From Aquitalea denitrificans (lineage in GTDB: Bacteria > Pseudomonadota > Gammaproteobacteria > Burkholderiales > Chromobacteriaceae): 64,000 nucleotides of DNA. The notes beneath the pieces are model-generated. The model did not search any database. It saw nothing but the letters and a program-made list of their open reading frames with translations, and was not told where the DNA came from. The position numbers and the translations under genes were made by a program. Shown piece after piece: positions 51,573 to 60,136 of the stretch (position 1 is the first letter of the stretch; each line of letters opens with the position of its first letter). The stretch lies in contig NZ_CP047241.1 of the NCBI RefSeq assembly GCF_009856625.1, forward strand, positions 2,666,001-2,730,000, in the 5' to 3' direction.

Positions 51573-52238
51573 CTAACCCCTGCTTGCCCCAAATCCATGC
51601 CATCCGTTACCAAAAACCTTGGTATCCGCCTTGCACAGGTAGCTAGCACGATAAAATAGCTGCTCTAGACCTACCTGATCCCCCCTATTGACCCGATACA
51701 CGGCATTCTGAGGAAAGTGCACCAATCCACTCACCTCCTCTCTACTCAAGCCCAACGCACTTGCCCAGGCCTCATGTACCCGGTGGTAGTTGTTGGACTG
51801 CTCAGAGTTGAAATCACCCAGGGTATGGAACGCATGACCATTCAGGATGATCAGCAAATGGTAATGCACACTCCCGCACTCCCCTACTTCCCTCGCCCAC
51901 ACATAGCGCAGCATTGCCTCATGCGCATACGGATCAAGAGCAGTAGCACAGCTACGGTTGTAGCTGATCTTCTCCCGGAAAGAGGCAATAAACTTAACCA
52001 AGACATGGTTGCTTAACGCAGCCACATCGCAAGCAGTTCCTTCCGGGAACCGTAATTCCACACGAAAAGCAAACACACGGGAGCTACTTGAAAATGCCCT
52101 ATTTATTACTTGATACAGTTTCTCCAGATATTCCAACACCAGCGGACCACGTCTCAAGTACACCGGCAAGCCATTAAACCAGTTCTCTTCAAATAATTTT
52201 TGATTAGTATTATACGGATTTCTAAGTCTAGTACTCAT
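51573..52238 (-). CDS. inovirus Gp2/YagK-YfjJ C-terminal domain protein
   Basis: 221 aa from ATG 52238 with GAGG 5 bp upstream. The pattern is typical of inovirus-type Gp2 and the CP4-57 protein YfjJ: VFAFRVELRFPEG, WAREVGECGSVHYHLLIILNGHAF, then VHEAWASALG and LFYRASYLCKADTKVFGNGWHGFG. It is related to rolling-circle-type replication proteins (HxH near 135, HYH). In P4-like elements it lies next to alpA. It may take part in replication of the excised element. Confidence 0.88.
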   Translation of the reverse strand: MSTRLRNPYNTNQKLFEENWFNGLPVYLRRGPLVLEYLEKLYQVINRAFSSSSRVFAFRVELRFPEGTACDVAALSNHVLVKFIASFREKISYNRSCATALDPYAHEAMLRYVWAREVGECGSVHYHLLIILNGHAFHTLGDFNSEQSNNYHRVHEAWASALGLSREEVSGLVHFPQNAVYRVNRGDQVGLEQLFYRASYLCKADTKVFGNGWHGFGASRG

Positions 52239-52549
52239 AAGCACCTCACAAATCAAGTCCAAGCAAGTAGATTGCTAGCACCTTGCAATCTAGTAAATAT
52301 TTTCATCTAATTTCTAGTTTATTAGCTAACATGCCACACCATCCACAGCTGAATAAATGCAATCACATAACCTGAGACTGCAATTCAGACTAGCTTCAGT
52401 CTTTAATATATCTACTACCTAGAAATAAAATTACAAAAAGCTTTGGGGAAAGATGCATCATCTAGCAAGAACCCACCAGAAAACCCTCCTCCACCCCCAC
52501 CATTTCACTCTGCAAAAATATCAGAACGTAGAAATAAAAAACGGGCCAA
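52239..52549. other. intergenic region between Gp2 and AlpA genes
   Basis: 311 bp, AT-rich with C-rich stretches (52467-52505, CCCACC- and CTCC-type). No gene. It probably carries the promoter of the Gp2-like gene. Confidence 0.4.
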
Positions 52550-52729
52550 TCAGGCCCGTCCACATTTCCGCTCTTCAATCCAACTGCTAATTTCATCTTC
52601 CAGCCATCCCACCGAACGCACCCCCAGCTTTACCTGCGAAGGAAATACTTTCTGCTTCATGTATAGATAGATAGTCGATCGCGGCAGCCCAGTCATTTCC
52701 ATGACTGCATTAAGTCTTAAAATTTTCAT
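52550..52729 (-). CDS. alpA: AlpA-family phage regulatory protein
   Basis: 59 aa from ATG 52729; the longer frame lacks an SD. Small winged-helix MerR-like HTH: LRLNAVMEMTGLPRSTIYLYMKQKVFPSQVKLGVRSVGWLEDEISSWIEER. AlpA proteins regulate integrase/excision in CP4-57 (established for E. coli). It lies at the right end of the candidate island; on excision it would come next to the integrase. Confidence 0.93.
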   Translation of the reverse strand: MKILRLNAVMEMTGLPRSTIYLYMKQKVFPSQVKLGVRSVGWLEDEISSWIEERKCGRA

Positions 52730-53090
52730 GCTTTGGTTACCTTGCGTATTAGTCCAGAACATGTGCAACCGTTGTATTTTTTTGACTCACATCACATAAC
52801 AGCCCAAGACCTATATCGTCGCGACTAGCAAGAAAACTGAAGGTGTCTCAAGCCCCCCCACAAGAACTCTCTGAGCAATCGTGGCAAAGAACAAGAGGAA
52901 GGCTCAAAAACCCAGCTCTGTTTCGAGAACGAAAAGTGTCTACCTGCATACAAGCCAAGTAAAAAGTAGATATTGCTAAAATTTTACTACTAAGAATATA
53001 CTATTAAGCATATTGAACCCTTCAATAAAGCACTTTAAATTAATCACTAAATAATCTAGGCAACTACTAGAGATATACTAGAGATATGCA
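52730..53090. other. AT-rich regulatory region with tandem CTAGAGATAT repeats
   Basis: 361 bp without a gene, very AT-rich. At its end lie exact tandem repeats CTAGAGATATR (53067-53077 and 53078-53088) and a third, partial copy at 53101. Confidence 0.6.
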
Positions 53091-53108
53091 ATGTCAATAA
53101 CTAGAGAT
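53067..53108. promoter_or_regulatory. tandem direct repeats CTAGAGATAT(A/G), candidate RHH operator
   Basis: Two 11-bp copies in exact tandem end 2 bp before the start codon of the 284-aa gene, and CTAGAGAT recurs at 53101-53108 inside it. The encoded protein ends in a ribbon-helix-helix-like segment. Such proteins commonly bind short tandem repeats and repress their own gene (inference). Confidence 0.55.
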
Positions 53109-53945
53109 GATAAGTTAGCGCAAATTTTTGGCGGAGATAAAACCAATAGCCGATTTGAAAACTGGCTATGGATTTTCCTAAACATCCTAAACCCGAGATT
53201 GAATAGCGATGAATACGGCCCCAAAATAAGAAAAAAAATGGCCGATATACTTGAAAGCGAGCCGCAATTTAAAACCGCCGCCGTAAACTATGCAAATAAC
53301 GGTTTTCTTCCAGATGTATATTTAACCTGGATAACCGATGATGAAAGGCAAGTAAAATGGCTTACTGGATATTTCTGTAGCATGTTAAATTACAACAAAA
53401 ATTTAATGCCAACACTTTTAACAGGGAGAAATCGGGTTATATCTTTAATTGATGCACTCAACACTGACAACAGATCAAAACTTAACATAATTGAAAGTGC
53501 AAAAAGCGCATGGAATATACAGCAAGAAAAAGATCGCATTTTTGATTGGTTTAAAAATGATGAAGAAGATGATGAAAGATGTCAATTCGCTTGGACATGG
53601 ATAAGAGACCACACCCATTATCAAATCCAGCACGGACCTGCAGTAAGAAGCATCCCTGACCTTATTCAGCTCTTCGAGCAAATAGCTCCAAATGAAGATT
53701 GGATAGAATTATCAATTGAAAAAATTAAAGTAGCGTGGCGCCAACGCAAGTACCGTCAAAACATGATCGGCAAAAAACAATATAACTTTGTTCTTTCTGA
53801 AAATACAGTTTACCTTCTTGACGGATTGTCAAAGAAATATGATCTAACCAGGGCAGAAATAATAGAGGTATTAATAAAAGCAGAGGCTGAAAAAGAAACA
53901 TACATCTCAGAAAAAATTCGTAAAAGAAGCATCTTATTGGATTAA
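53091..53945 (+). CDS. unknown protein with a C-terminal ribbon-helix-helix-like segment
   Basis: 284 aa, very AT-rich codons, no close match to a family I know. The N-terminal about 200 residues are mixed helical, with Trp-rich stretches (FENWLWIFLNIL, WLTGYFCSMLNY, FAWTWIRDHTHYQ). The C-terminus (about 232-270: YNFVLSENTVYLLDGLSKKYDLTRAEIIEVLIKAEAEKE) looks like a beta strand followed by two helices, as in CopG-type ribbon-helix-helix proteins. Tandem repeats precede the start codon. Located between AlpA and the tRNA in a P4-like element, a typical place for defence or accessory genes. Confidence 0.75.
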   Translation: MSITRDDKLAQIFGGDKTNSRFENWLWIFLNILNPRLNSDEYGPKIRKKMADILESEPQFKTAAVNYANNGFLPDVYLTWITDDERQVKWLTGYFCSMLNYNKNLMPTLLTGRNRVISLIDALNTDNRSKLNIIESAKSAWNIQQEKDRIFDWFKNDEEDDERCQFAWTWIRDHTHYQIQHGPAVRSIPDLIQLFEQIAPNEDWIELSIEKIKVAWRQRKYRQNMIGKKQYNFVLSENTVYLLDGLSKKYDLTRAEIIEVLIKAEAEKETYISEKIRKRSILLD

Positions 53946-54231
53946 GGATAATATCCAACAATGTTGGCAAGCTGGAATGACTATTGCCACTCCAGCTTGC
54001 CAAGCGATATCACCGCCAAGGAAGCGGAGCTGGATCAATTAGATTCAAACTGGATAAGACACACAGAACGCTCAACCAGGCATTGGTAGCAGCGCCGTTG
54101 GGCCCACTCACTACCTGCCATATCTTGGAAACAGGCTACGCATCAAGTTGAGCAAAACGGCCGTCATCAGAAAATGCTCAGTTTAGGAGAGAAGTTTAAT
54201 GTAGGTTTTTATGCAGGACAGATGAAATAGA
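53946..54231. other. AT-rich spacer before the right direct repeat
   Basis: 286 bp without a gene. A short palindromic CCAGCTTGCCAA-type sequence (53968-53976, 53993-54003) pairs across about 20 bp (GGCAAGCTGG / CCAGCTTGCC) and may end the 284-aa gene. Confidence 0.45.
53967..54003. terminator. hairpin after the 284-aa gene
   Basis: TTGGCAAGCTGGA (from 53965) and TCCAGCTTGCCAA (ending 54003) form a long near-perfect inverted repeat around AATGACTATTGCCAC. It is likely the transcript end of the preceding gene. Confidence 0.6.
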
Positions 54232-54288
54232 CAACAAAAAAGCCCTGAATAATCAGGGCTTTAATGTAGGTATCTGGCGGAGAGGGGG
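54232..54288. repeat. right direct repeat (candidate att site) overlapping the tRNA-Ser 3' end
   Basis: 55/57 identical to 13106-13162. It includes the terminator hairpin downstream of tRNA-Ser (AGCCCTGA / TCAGGGCT) and the 3' acceptor and CCA of the tRNA (complement 54275-54288). Confidence 0.8.
54235..54263 (-). terminator. terminator downstream of tRNA-Ser
   Basis: AGCCCTGA (54241-54248) pairs with TCAGGGCT (54253-54260), with an A run before it (T run on the minus strand). It terminates the tRNA transcript and is duplicated at 13111-13136 by the direct repeat. Confidence 0.88.
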
Positions 54289-54365
54289 GGATTCGAACCC
54301 CCGTTAGGGTATTACCCTAAACACGCTTTCCAGGCGTGCGACTTAAACCACTCATCCACCTCTCC
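54275..54365 (-). tRNA. tRNA-Ser (GGA anticodon)
   Basis: The minus strand folds as a 91-nt type II tRNA: acceptor GGAGAGG / CCTCTCC with encoded CCA at 54277-54275, D arm, an anticodon arm with the loop CTGGAAA (GGA, reads UCC), a long variable arm (TTTAGGGTAATACCCTAA) and TTCGAATC in the T loop. The long variable arm is characteristic of serine tRNAs. Its 3' end is the integration site of the candidate island. Confidence 0.97.
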
Positions 54366-54428
54366 AGATGGCTGCTGAGGCTGTCTTTACTGCGTTTCGG
54401 CCTCAGAGGCTGCGCAGTATATAAGCCC

Positions 54429-55559
54429 TTAAGCAGCTGTGCAAGGATTTTTGTAAGCGGCATGCAAAAAAAGCGTGGCGCGGTAATCGCGGATGGCTTC
54501 ACGCTCGCGCGCCAGCCAATTGGCAATGGCACGGCGGAATTGCGGATGGGCGATCCAGTGTGCCGAGTGGGTGATGACCGGGGTAAAACCACGGGCCAGT
54601 TTGTGTTCGCCTTGCGCACCGCCTTCGAAGCATTGCAGTCCATGCTGGATGGCGTATTCGATTCCGCTGTAATAGCACAGCTCGAAATGCAGGCAGTCCA
54701 CGCTTTCCAGCGCACCCCAGTAACGGCCGTAAAGAGTGCCGCCGTCTTGCAGGCACCAGCTGGCGGCAATTGGCTGATCTCCCCTGCTGGCGATGAACAG
54801 AACGCAGTGGCCGGACAGTAAACGCCCTGCCATGCGGAAGAAATCCAGGTTGAGATATGGCGGCGAGCGGTGTTCCAGATAGGTCTGGCGGTAGCAGCGT
54901 TCGAAGAACTGCCAGTGCTGATCGGTAATTTCTGCACCGCGCAGTACTTGTATGCTGATGCCGGCATCGCGTACCTTGCGCCGCTCCTGGCGGATTTTCT
55001 TGCGCTTGCCTTGCGACAGGGCGGCCAGAAAAGCGTCGAAATCGGCATAGCCCTGATTTTGCCAATGAAACTGCACGGCTTCGCGCAGCAGCCAGCCGGC
55101 ATCCTGCATGGGTGCCAGTTCGTCCTCGGCCGGAAACAAGATGTGAGCGGAGGAGAGTTGATGATCCGCCACTACCTGTTGCAGACCTTGCAGCAGCGCG
55201 GCCCGCGCCGGGGCCTCCCCCAGCAGGCGCTGGCCGGTAACCGGGGTGAAGGGCGAGGCCAGCAGCAGCTTGGGGTAGTAGTCCAGCCCGGCGCGTTGCC
55301 AGGCTTCGGCCCAGGCCCAGTCAAACACATATTCGCCACGCGAATGGCTTTTGAGCCAGGCGGGTGCCAGGCCTTGCAGCTGGCCGTGCTGCTCGCTCCA
55401 GATGGGCAAGGGCTGCCAGCCGGTGGCCGCGGTGGCACAGCCGCTGTCATGCAAGGCGGTCAACCAATGCCGCTGCATGAACAGGCCGGCATCAGCGGCC
55501 AGCCGGTCCCAATCTGCGGCATCCAGGGCATTGAGTTGATCGGCCAGATGCAGATTCAC
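54429..55559 (-). CDS. FemAB/GNAT-type peptidogalycan-like protein (DUF482)
   Basis: 376 aa from GTG 55559 with AAAGGAAA upstream; the ATG starts at 55634 and 55586 are not supported. It has MQRHWLTALHDSGCATAATGWQ, FDWAWAEAWQRAGLDYYPKLLLASPFTPVTG and ALSQGKRKKIRQERRKVRDAGI, and near the end RYWGALESVDCLHFELCYYSGIEYAI and FEGGAQGEHKLARGF. This is the pattern of the 'peptidogalycan biosynthesis/recognition' group of GNAT proteins (N-acyltransferase-like). The acceptor is unknown. It is divergent from nadE, sharing a short promoter region. Confidence 0.9.
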   Translation of the reverse strand: MNLHLADQLNALDAADWDRLAADAGLFMQRHWLTALHDSGCATAATGWQPLPIWSEQHGQLQGLAPAWLKSHSRGEYVFDWAWAEAWQRAGLDYYPKLLLASPFTPVTGQRLLGEAPARAALLQGLQQVVADHQLSSAHILFPAEDELAPMQDAGWLLREAVQFHWQNQGYADFDAFLAALSQGKRKKIRQERRKVRDAGISIQVLRGAEITDQHWQFFERCYRQTYLEHRSPPYLNLDFFRMAGRLLSGHCVLFIASRGDQPIAASWCLQDGGTLYGRYWGALESVDCLHFELCYYSGIEYAIQHGLQCFEGGAQGEHKLARGFTPVITHSAHWIAHPQFRRAIANWLAREREAIRDYRATLFLHAAYKNPCTAA

Positions 55560-55632
55560 GTGGTTTCCTTTCAGGCAAGTGCGCATTCTTGGGGTAAAAT
55601 CGACGCTATCCAAACCCATGGTTGTGTTCAAC

Positions 55633-57228
55633 ATGCGTATTGCGCTCGCTCAGTTCAACCCCGTTGTTGGCGATATCGCCGGCAATACCCGAAAAATTCT
55701 CGATCTGGCCCAGGCCGCCATCGCCCAGGGGGCGGATGTACTGGTGACGCCGGAACTGGCACTCACCGGCTACAGCCCGGAAGACCTGTTGCTGCGCGAC
55801 AGCTTCTATCAGGCCTGTTCGGCCGCCATGGACCAGTTGCTGGAGCTCGATGGCATTACGCTGGTGATTGGCCATCCGGTCAAGCTGGGTCATGAACGTT
55901 TCAATGCGGCCACCGTACTGCGCGACGGCAACCGCCTGGGTCAGTATCACAAGATGCTGCTGCCCAACAATGAAGTGTTTGACGAGTGCCGCTACTTTAC
56001 CCCAGGCGCCACGCCGCTGGTGTTCCAGCAGGGCGAACACAAGGTGGGTGTGCTGATTTGCGAGGATGTGTGGTCGGTGGACCCTGCCGCCGAGGCCGCC
56101 GACGCCGGGGCCGATGTGGTGGTGGTGCTCAATGCCTCGCCTTTCCATCGCAACAAGATTGAAACCCGGCACGAGGTGCTGCGCTACCGCAGCGAAGAAA
56201 CCGGCCTGCCCTTTGCCTATGTCAACCTGGTGGGCGGTCAGGACGAGCTGGTATTTGATGGCGCGTCCTTTGCCGTCAACAAGGCGGGCGAGGTCGTCGC
56301 ACAGGCAGCCGCCTATGACGACGAACTGCTGCTGATCGACTTTGCCGATGGCGACCTGCAAGCCGCTCCCGCCAGGGCCACCCTGCCCGACCCGCTGGAA
56401 AGCGTGTACCGCGCGCTGGTGGTGGGTGTGCGCGACTACATCAACAAGAACGGTTTCCCCGGCGTGCTGCTGGGCCTGTCCGGCGGCATCGACTCCGCCC
56501 TCACCTTGGCCGTTGCCGTGGATGCACTGGGAGCGGACAAGGTGCATGCGGTGATGATGCCGTCGCGTTATACCGCCGATATTTCCGTCATTGATTCGCG
56601 CGACATGATTGGCCGCGTGGGCGTGAAGTACGACGAAATTGAAATCTGGCCCATGTACGAAAGCTTCATGAATGCGCTGGCGGCCAATTTCAACGGCCTG
56701 GCGGAAGACACCACCGAAGAAAACCTGCAGGCACGCATTCGCGGCACCTTGCTGATGGCGCTGTCCAATAAAACCGGCAAGCTGGTGCTGACCACCGGCA
56801 ACAAATCGGAAATGACCACCGGCTACTGCACGCTGTACGGTGACATGGCCGGCGGCTTTGCCGTGCTGAAGGATGTGGCCAAGACGCTGGTGTTTGCCCT
56901 GTGCCGCTGGCGTAACACACAGGGTGAAATCATTCCGGAGCGCATCATCACCCGTCCGCCTTCCGCCGAGTTGCGCCCGGATCAGAAAGACCAGGACAGC
57001 CTGCCACCTTACGAAGTGCTGGATGCCATCATGGCGCGCTATGTGGAAGAAAACCTGTCAGCCGAACAGATCATCGCCGATGGCTTTGCCGAGGCCGATG
57101 TGCGCAAGGTGGTACGCCTGCTCAAGATCAACGAGTACAAGCGCCGCCAGGCACCGGTTGGCCCCCGCGTCACCCAGCGCGGTTTTGGCAAGGACTGGCG
57201 CTACCCCATCACCAACAAGTTCAGCTGA
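55633..57228 (+). CDS. nadE: glutamine-dependent NAD+ synthetase
   Basis: 531 aa from ATG 55633 (frame is open upstream to 55579). It makes NAD from nicotinate adenine dinucleotide and glutamine. An N-terminal carbon-nitrogen hydrolase domain has Glu41 (TPELALTGY), a Lys (HKMLLPN) and Cys (VLICEDVW). The C-terminal ATP-pyrophosphatase domain has GLSGGIDSALTLAVA and TTGNKSEMTTGYCTLYGD. Normal length for the bifunctional form. Housekeeping gene. Confidence 0.97.
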   Translation: MRIALAQFNPVVGDIAGNTRKILDLAQAAIAQGADVLVTPELALTGYSPEDLLLRDSFYQACSAAMDQLLELDGITLVIGHPVKLGHERFNAATVLRDGNRLGQYHKMLLPNNEVFDECRYFTPGATPLVFQQGEHKVGVLICEDVWSVDPAAEAADAGADVVVVLNASPFHRNKIETRHEVLRYRSEETGLPFAYVNLVGGQDELVFDGASFAVNKAGEVVAQAAAYDDELLLIDFADGDLQAAPARATLPDPLESVYRALVVGVRDYINKNGFPGVLLGLSGGIDSALTLAVAVDALGADKVHAVMMPSRYTADISVIDSRDMIGRVGVKYDEIEIWPMYESFMNALAANFNGLAEDTTEENLQARIRGTLLMALSNKTGKLVLTTGNKSEMTTGYCTLYGDMAGGFAVLKDVAKTLVFALCRWRNTQGEIIPERIITRPPSAELRPDQKDQDSLPPYEVLDAIMARYVEENLSAEQIIADGFAEADVRKVVRLLKINEYKRRQAPVGPRVTQRGFGKDWRYPITNKFS

Positions 57229-57329
57229 TTGCACAATGACGGCAGGCATGGCCACAACGGCTGACCTGCCGGTTTTACTGCCCGCAGCTGCACGCCGGGA
57301 CACAGAATCAAACTCACTCAGGGATCATC

Positions 57330-58334
57330 ATGAAGCTTCGCCCAGTCCTTGCCGCCCTTCCCTTCGCCCTGCTGCTGGCTGGTTGTGCCAGCCCACTGGC
57401 CGGCAAATCCGCCGATCTCGCCACCCGCCAGGTACTGCGGGAAAACCTGCAGCACGCCAGTTACAACTTCAGCGGTGAACTGGGCTTTACCTCGCTGCAC
57501 GGCAGCAGCGCCGACGACGCCAAGCCACAACTGGCCTATACCATCAACCAGGTAGCGCGTTCCACCAAGGTGGCCATCAATGGCGCACTGGACCAGTCCA
57601 GCAAGCGCATGGAGCTGATTCCGTCCTTCCGCTTTGAACGGCGTAATATGCAGGCCAGCATCACCCTGCCCCTGCAACTGAACCTGCAGGATTTCTCGCT
57701 GCTGGTGGACCCTTCCGCCTTCGACCTGTTCGTGCCGGAGCTGTATAGCGAGCAAGCGCGTTTTGTCCGCTTCAAGCTGCCCAGCGACATAGCAACCAAG
57801 ATTCCGCTGGATGCCATGTTCAAGGCACTGCCAGGCCTGGTGGATGAAGGTTACGGTACGGTGGACAAGCAGGTTTTTGCGCTGGAGCCGCTGGATGCCA
57901 CTGCCCGCCAGCTGGGTGCCAGCTACCAGTTGCGCATTGCCATGAATCCGCTGCAAGAAAGCCAGGTGGTAGTACATATCGTGGATGGCCTGGTCAAGGT
58001 GATTCAACAGGAAGCCGAGCGCCAGGGTCGCCCGGAGGATGGCAAGCAGGCGGCCTCTGCCTCGCAACTGATACGGGCACTGACCCAACGCTCGGCCGCC
58101 GACATGCAAGCCAGTCGCACCGTGTCGCATCTGTATGCCAACCGTCAGGGCCAGCTGCTGGGGATGAATCAGGAAATCACGCTGGATACCCCGCAGCTGC
58201 ATGGCCTGGCCTACATCCACCTGCGCTACCGCAATCACGGCAAGCCGGTGTTTGCCTATCAACCCGCAGCAGCGGATATCGTGGACTACGACAAGCTGCC
58301 CAAGCCGCAATGGCTGCAGGACCTGACCAAGTAA
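57330..58334 (+). CDS. lipoprotein of unknown function
   Basis: 334 aa. A lipobox is visible (ALLLAGCASP). The mature part has VAINGALDQSSKRMELIPSF, then FVRFKLPSDIATKIPLDAM, and ends HLRYRNHGKPVFAYQPAAAD. It is probably anchored to the outer membrane. No named family was recognised. Its position between nadE and lolA is typical for this chromosomal segment. Confidence 0.8.
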   Translation: MKLRPVLAALPFALLLAGCASPLAGKSADLATRQVLRENLQHASYNFSGELGFTSLHGSSADDAKPQLAYTINQVARSTKVAINGALDQSSKRMELIPSFRFERRNMQASITLPLQLNLQDFSLLVDPSAFDLFVPELYSEQARFVRFKLPSDIATKIPLDAMFKALPGLVDEGYGTVDKQVFALEPLDATARQLGASYQLRIAMNPLQESQVVVHIVDGLVKVIQQEAERQGRPEDGKQAASASQLIRALTQRSAADMQASRTVSHLYANRQGQLLGMNQEITLDTPQLHGLAYIHLRYRNHGKPVFAYQPAAADIVDYDKLPKPQWLQDLTK

Positions 58335-58495
58335 GCATCGCCAACACTCCTTAACAGCATGATCCGAACCGCCGCCCCCACTTGCTGTCACACTTTGCTG
58401 CCCAGCAAGGTGAGGCATGACAGGGGCGGCGCTTTCCATCCGGCGGTTGCCGGCACTGTCATGACAGTCACCTGCAATTGCCTCAAGGACCCCAG

Positions 58496-59104
58496 ATGAA
58501 AAAATTTGCCCTGGCCATGCTGGCCACCGTGCTGGCCTTGCCGGTACAGGCAGCCGCCATTGCCCAGCTCAAAGCCTTTGTCAATGACACCAAAACCCTG
58601 TCTGCCAGTTTTACCCAGGTGGTCAGTTCCAAGAGCAAGCACGAAGAAGCCAGCGGCATGCTGGAAATTTCCCGCCCCGGCAAATTCCGCTGGAGCTACA
58701 ACAAGCCCTACGAGCAACTGATTGTGGGTGATGGTAAAACGCTGTGGATTTACGACAAGGATCTGTCCCAGGTCACGCGCAAGAACCTGGACGGCGCACT
58801 GGGCTCCAGTCCGGCAGCCTTGCTGGCCGGCAATAATGCCATCGAGCGCGACTATGTACTGAAAGAAGCCGGCAAGCAGGGCAATGTGGAATGGCTGAGC
58901 GCCAGCCCGAAAAAAGCTGACAACACCTTCAACGCCATTCGCATGGGCTTTAGCAACAAGATGCTGGTGGAAATGGAGCTGACCGACAGCTTTGGCAACA
59001 ACACGCGCATCCACTTTGCCGGCCAGCAGAAAAACCCGCCCCTGAGTGCCAGCCACTTCAGCTTTACCCCGCCCAAGGGGGTGGATGTCGTCAGCGGCGA
59101 CTGA
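58496..59104 (+). CDS. lolA: outer-membrane lipoprotein carrier protein LolA
   Basis: 202 aa from ATG 58496. Signal peptide, then the LolA pattern: LKAFVNDTKTLSASFTQVVSSK, SGMLEISRPGKFRWSYNKPYEQLIVGDGKTLWIYDKDLSQVT, and FGNNTRIHFAGQQKNPPL near the end. It carries lipoproteins from the inner-membrane LolCDE complex across the periplasm to LolB. It is followed by a small gap and the converging esterase gene; rarA comes next, an order common in Neisseriales. Confidence 0.95.
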   Translation: MKKFALAMLATVLALPVQAAAIAQLKAFVNDTKTLSASFTQVVSSKSKHEEASGMLEISRPGKFRWSYNKPYEQLIVGDGKTLWIYDKDLSQVTRKNLDGALGSSPAALLAGNNAIERDYVLKEAGKQGNVEWLSASPKKADNTFNAIRMGFSNKMLVEMELTDSFGNNTRIHFAGQQKNPPLSASHFSFTPPKGVDVVSGD

Positions 59105-59134
59105 GCGTCCGCCAACCGACTTGCCCGCGCGGGC

Positions 59135-60052
59135 TCAGGGTGATGCCTCCCAGCCGGACTGCTGCAAAAAGCGGTCAACCTGCCGGGTATAGTCGCCCGC
59201 CGCGCCCAGTTGCTGGTTGATGTCACCGTGGCTCAGGTCCCGCGGCAATACCTGCACCACCACCCCGGCTTGCCTGCCTTTGTCAGCCAGCCCGCGCGCC
59301 TGCGTGCAGGACTCCACCCGCTGCAAGGAGCACACCGCCAACAGCGGCGGCGTGCCCGCGCTCAGCAACCGGGTGGGCGACAAGGTGGGCCAGCGGGTTG
59401 CATCAGTCCCGAAGGCCTTGTCGTACAAGGGCAGATGCGGCCCGCGCATGATGGCAGCCACATCCAGTGCCGCACTATCCAGCAGCACAGTTGCCAGCCA
59501 AGGCTGCACGGCATGGCGCTGGCGCAGCGCGGCATCGGTACTCAGCAAGCCCGCCAGATGCGCACCGGCAGAATGTCCCATCAATACCAGCTGCCGCTTG
59601 TTTGCCCCCCATTCGGCAGCATGCGCCTGCACCCAGGCCACGGCACTGGCTACGTCCTCTGCCCGCTCCTCCACCGGGGCCTGCGGCAGCAGGCGATAAT
59701 CCAGCGACACCAGCACCACACCGGCAGGCAGCCAGTGTGCCAGCTTGTTATCCACCACATTGGCCGCCTGCTTGCTGCCCATGCGCCAGGCACCGCCGTG
59801 CACCATCACCAGCAAGGGCCGATCACGCCCGGCCTTGGTCGGTAGATAGACATCCAGTCGCTGCCGCACATCCGGGCCATACGCCAGATCAGCCAGCTTG
59901 CGCACTCCGGATGGCAGGCTGCGGCGACTGGCGACATCCTCCTCTGCCAATCCATCGTGACTGGCCGCCCGTTGTTGCAGCCAATCCCGCAATGGCCCGC
60001 CCACAGCCGGGAAAGCCAGGGCCAGCAATAGCAAAACCATGTATTTCTTCAT
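59135..60052 (-). CDS. alpha/beta-hydrolase, carboxylesterase-like
   Basis: 305 aa. Signal peptide (LLLALAFPAVGG), then DVYLPTKAGRDRPLLVMVHGGAWRMG (HGG oxyanion motif), the nucleophile elbow MGHSAGAHLAG, and SHGDINQQLG (His) near the C-terminus. This matches the BD-FAE/hormone-sensitive-lipase group of secreted esterases. Converges with lolA. The substrate is unknown. Confidence 0.9.
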   Translation of the reverse strand: MKKYMVLLLLALAFPAVGGPLRDWLQQRAASHDGLAEEDVASRRSLPSGVRKLADLAYGPDVRQRLDVYLPTKAGRDRPLLVMVHGGAWRMGSKQAANVVDNKLAHWLPAGVVLVSLDYRLLPQAPVEERAEDVASAVAWVQAHAAEWGANKRQLVLMGHSAGAHLAGLLSTDAALRQRHAVQPWLATVLLDSAALDVAAIMRGPHLPLYDKAFGTDATRWPTLSPTRLLSAGTPPLLAVCSLQRVESCTQARGLADKGRQAGVVVQVLPRDLSHGDINQQLGAAGDYTRQVDRFLQQSGWEASP

Positions 60053-60136
60053 CTCTCAATCCTTGTGCCAGCCGCTGCGGTGCGCATTGTTCAGCTGATA
60101 TACTAGCAGGCCGTTTCTCCTGCCATATTAGCCGCC

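Larger units (their letters stand above)
13106..54288. mobile_element. candidate 41-kb genomic island inserted at tRNA-Ser(GGA)
   Basis: The segment is bounded by the 57-bp direct repeats. P4-type integrase and H-NS lie at the left end, and AlpA, a Gp2/YfjJ-like protein and an AT-rich unknown gene at the right end. A DUF932-YqaJ-GTPase module lies inside. E. coli CP4-57 carries intA, alpA, yfjJ, a YfjP GTPase and a DUF932 protein (established knowledge), so the element looks CP4-57-like with about 28 kb of cargo. Oddly, the integrase is at the end away from the intact tRNA. The claim that all 41 kb moved as one unit is an inference. Confidence 0.6.
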
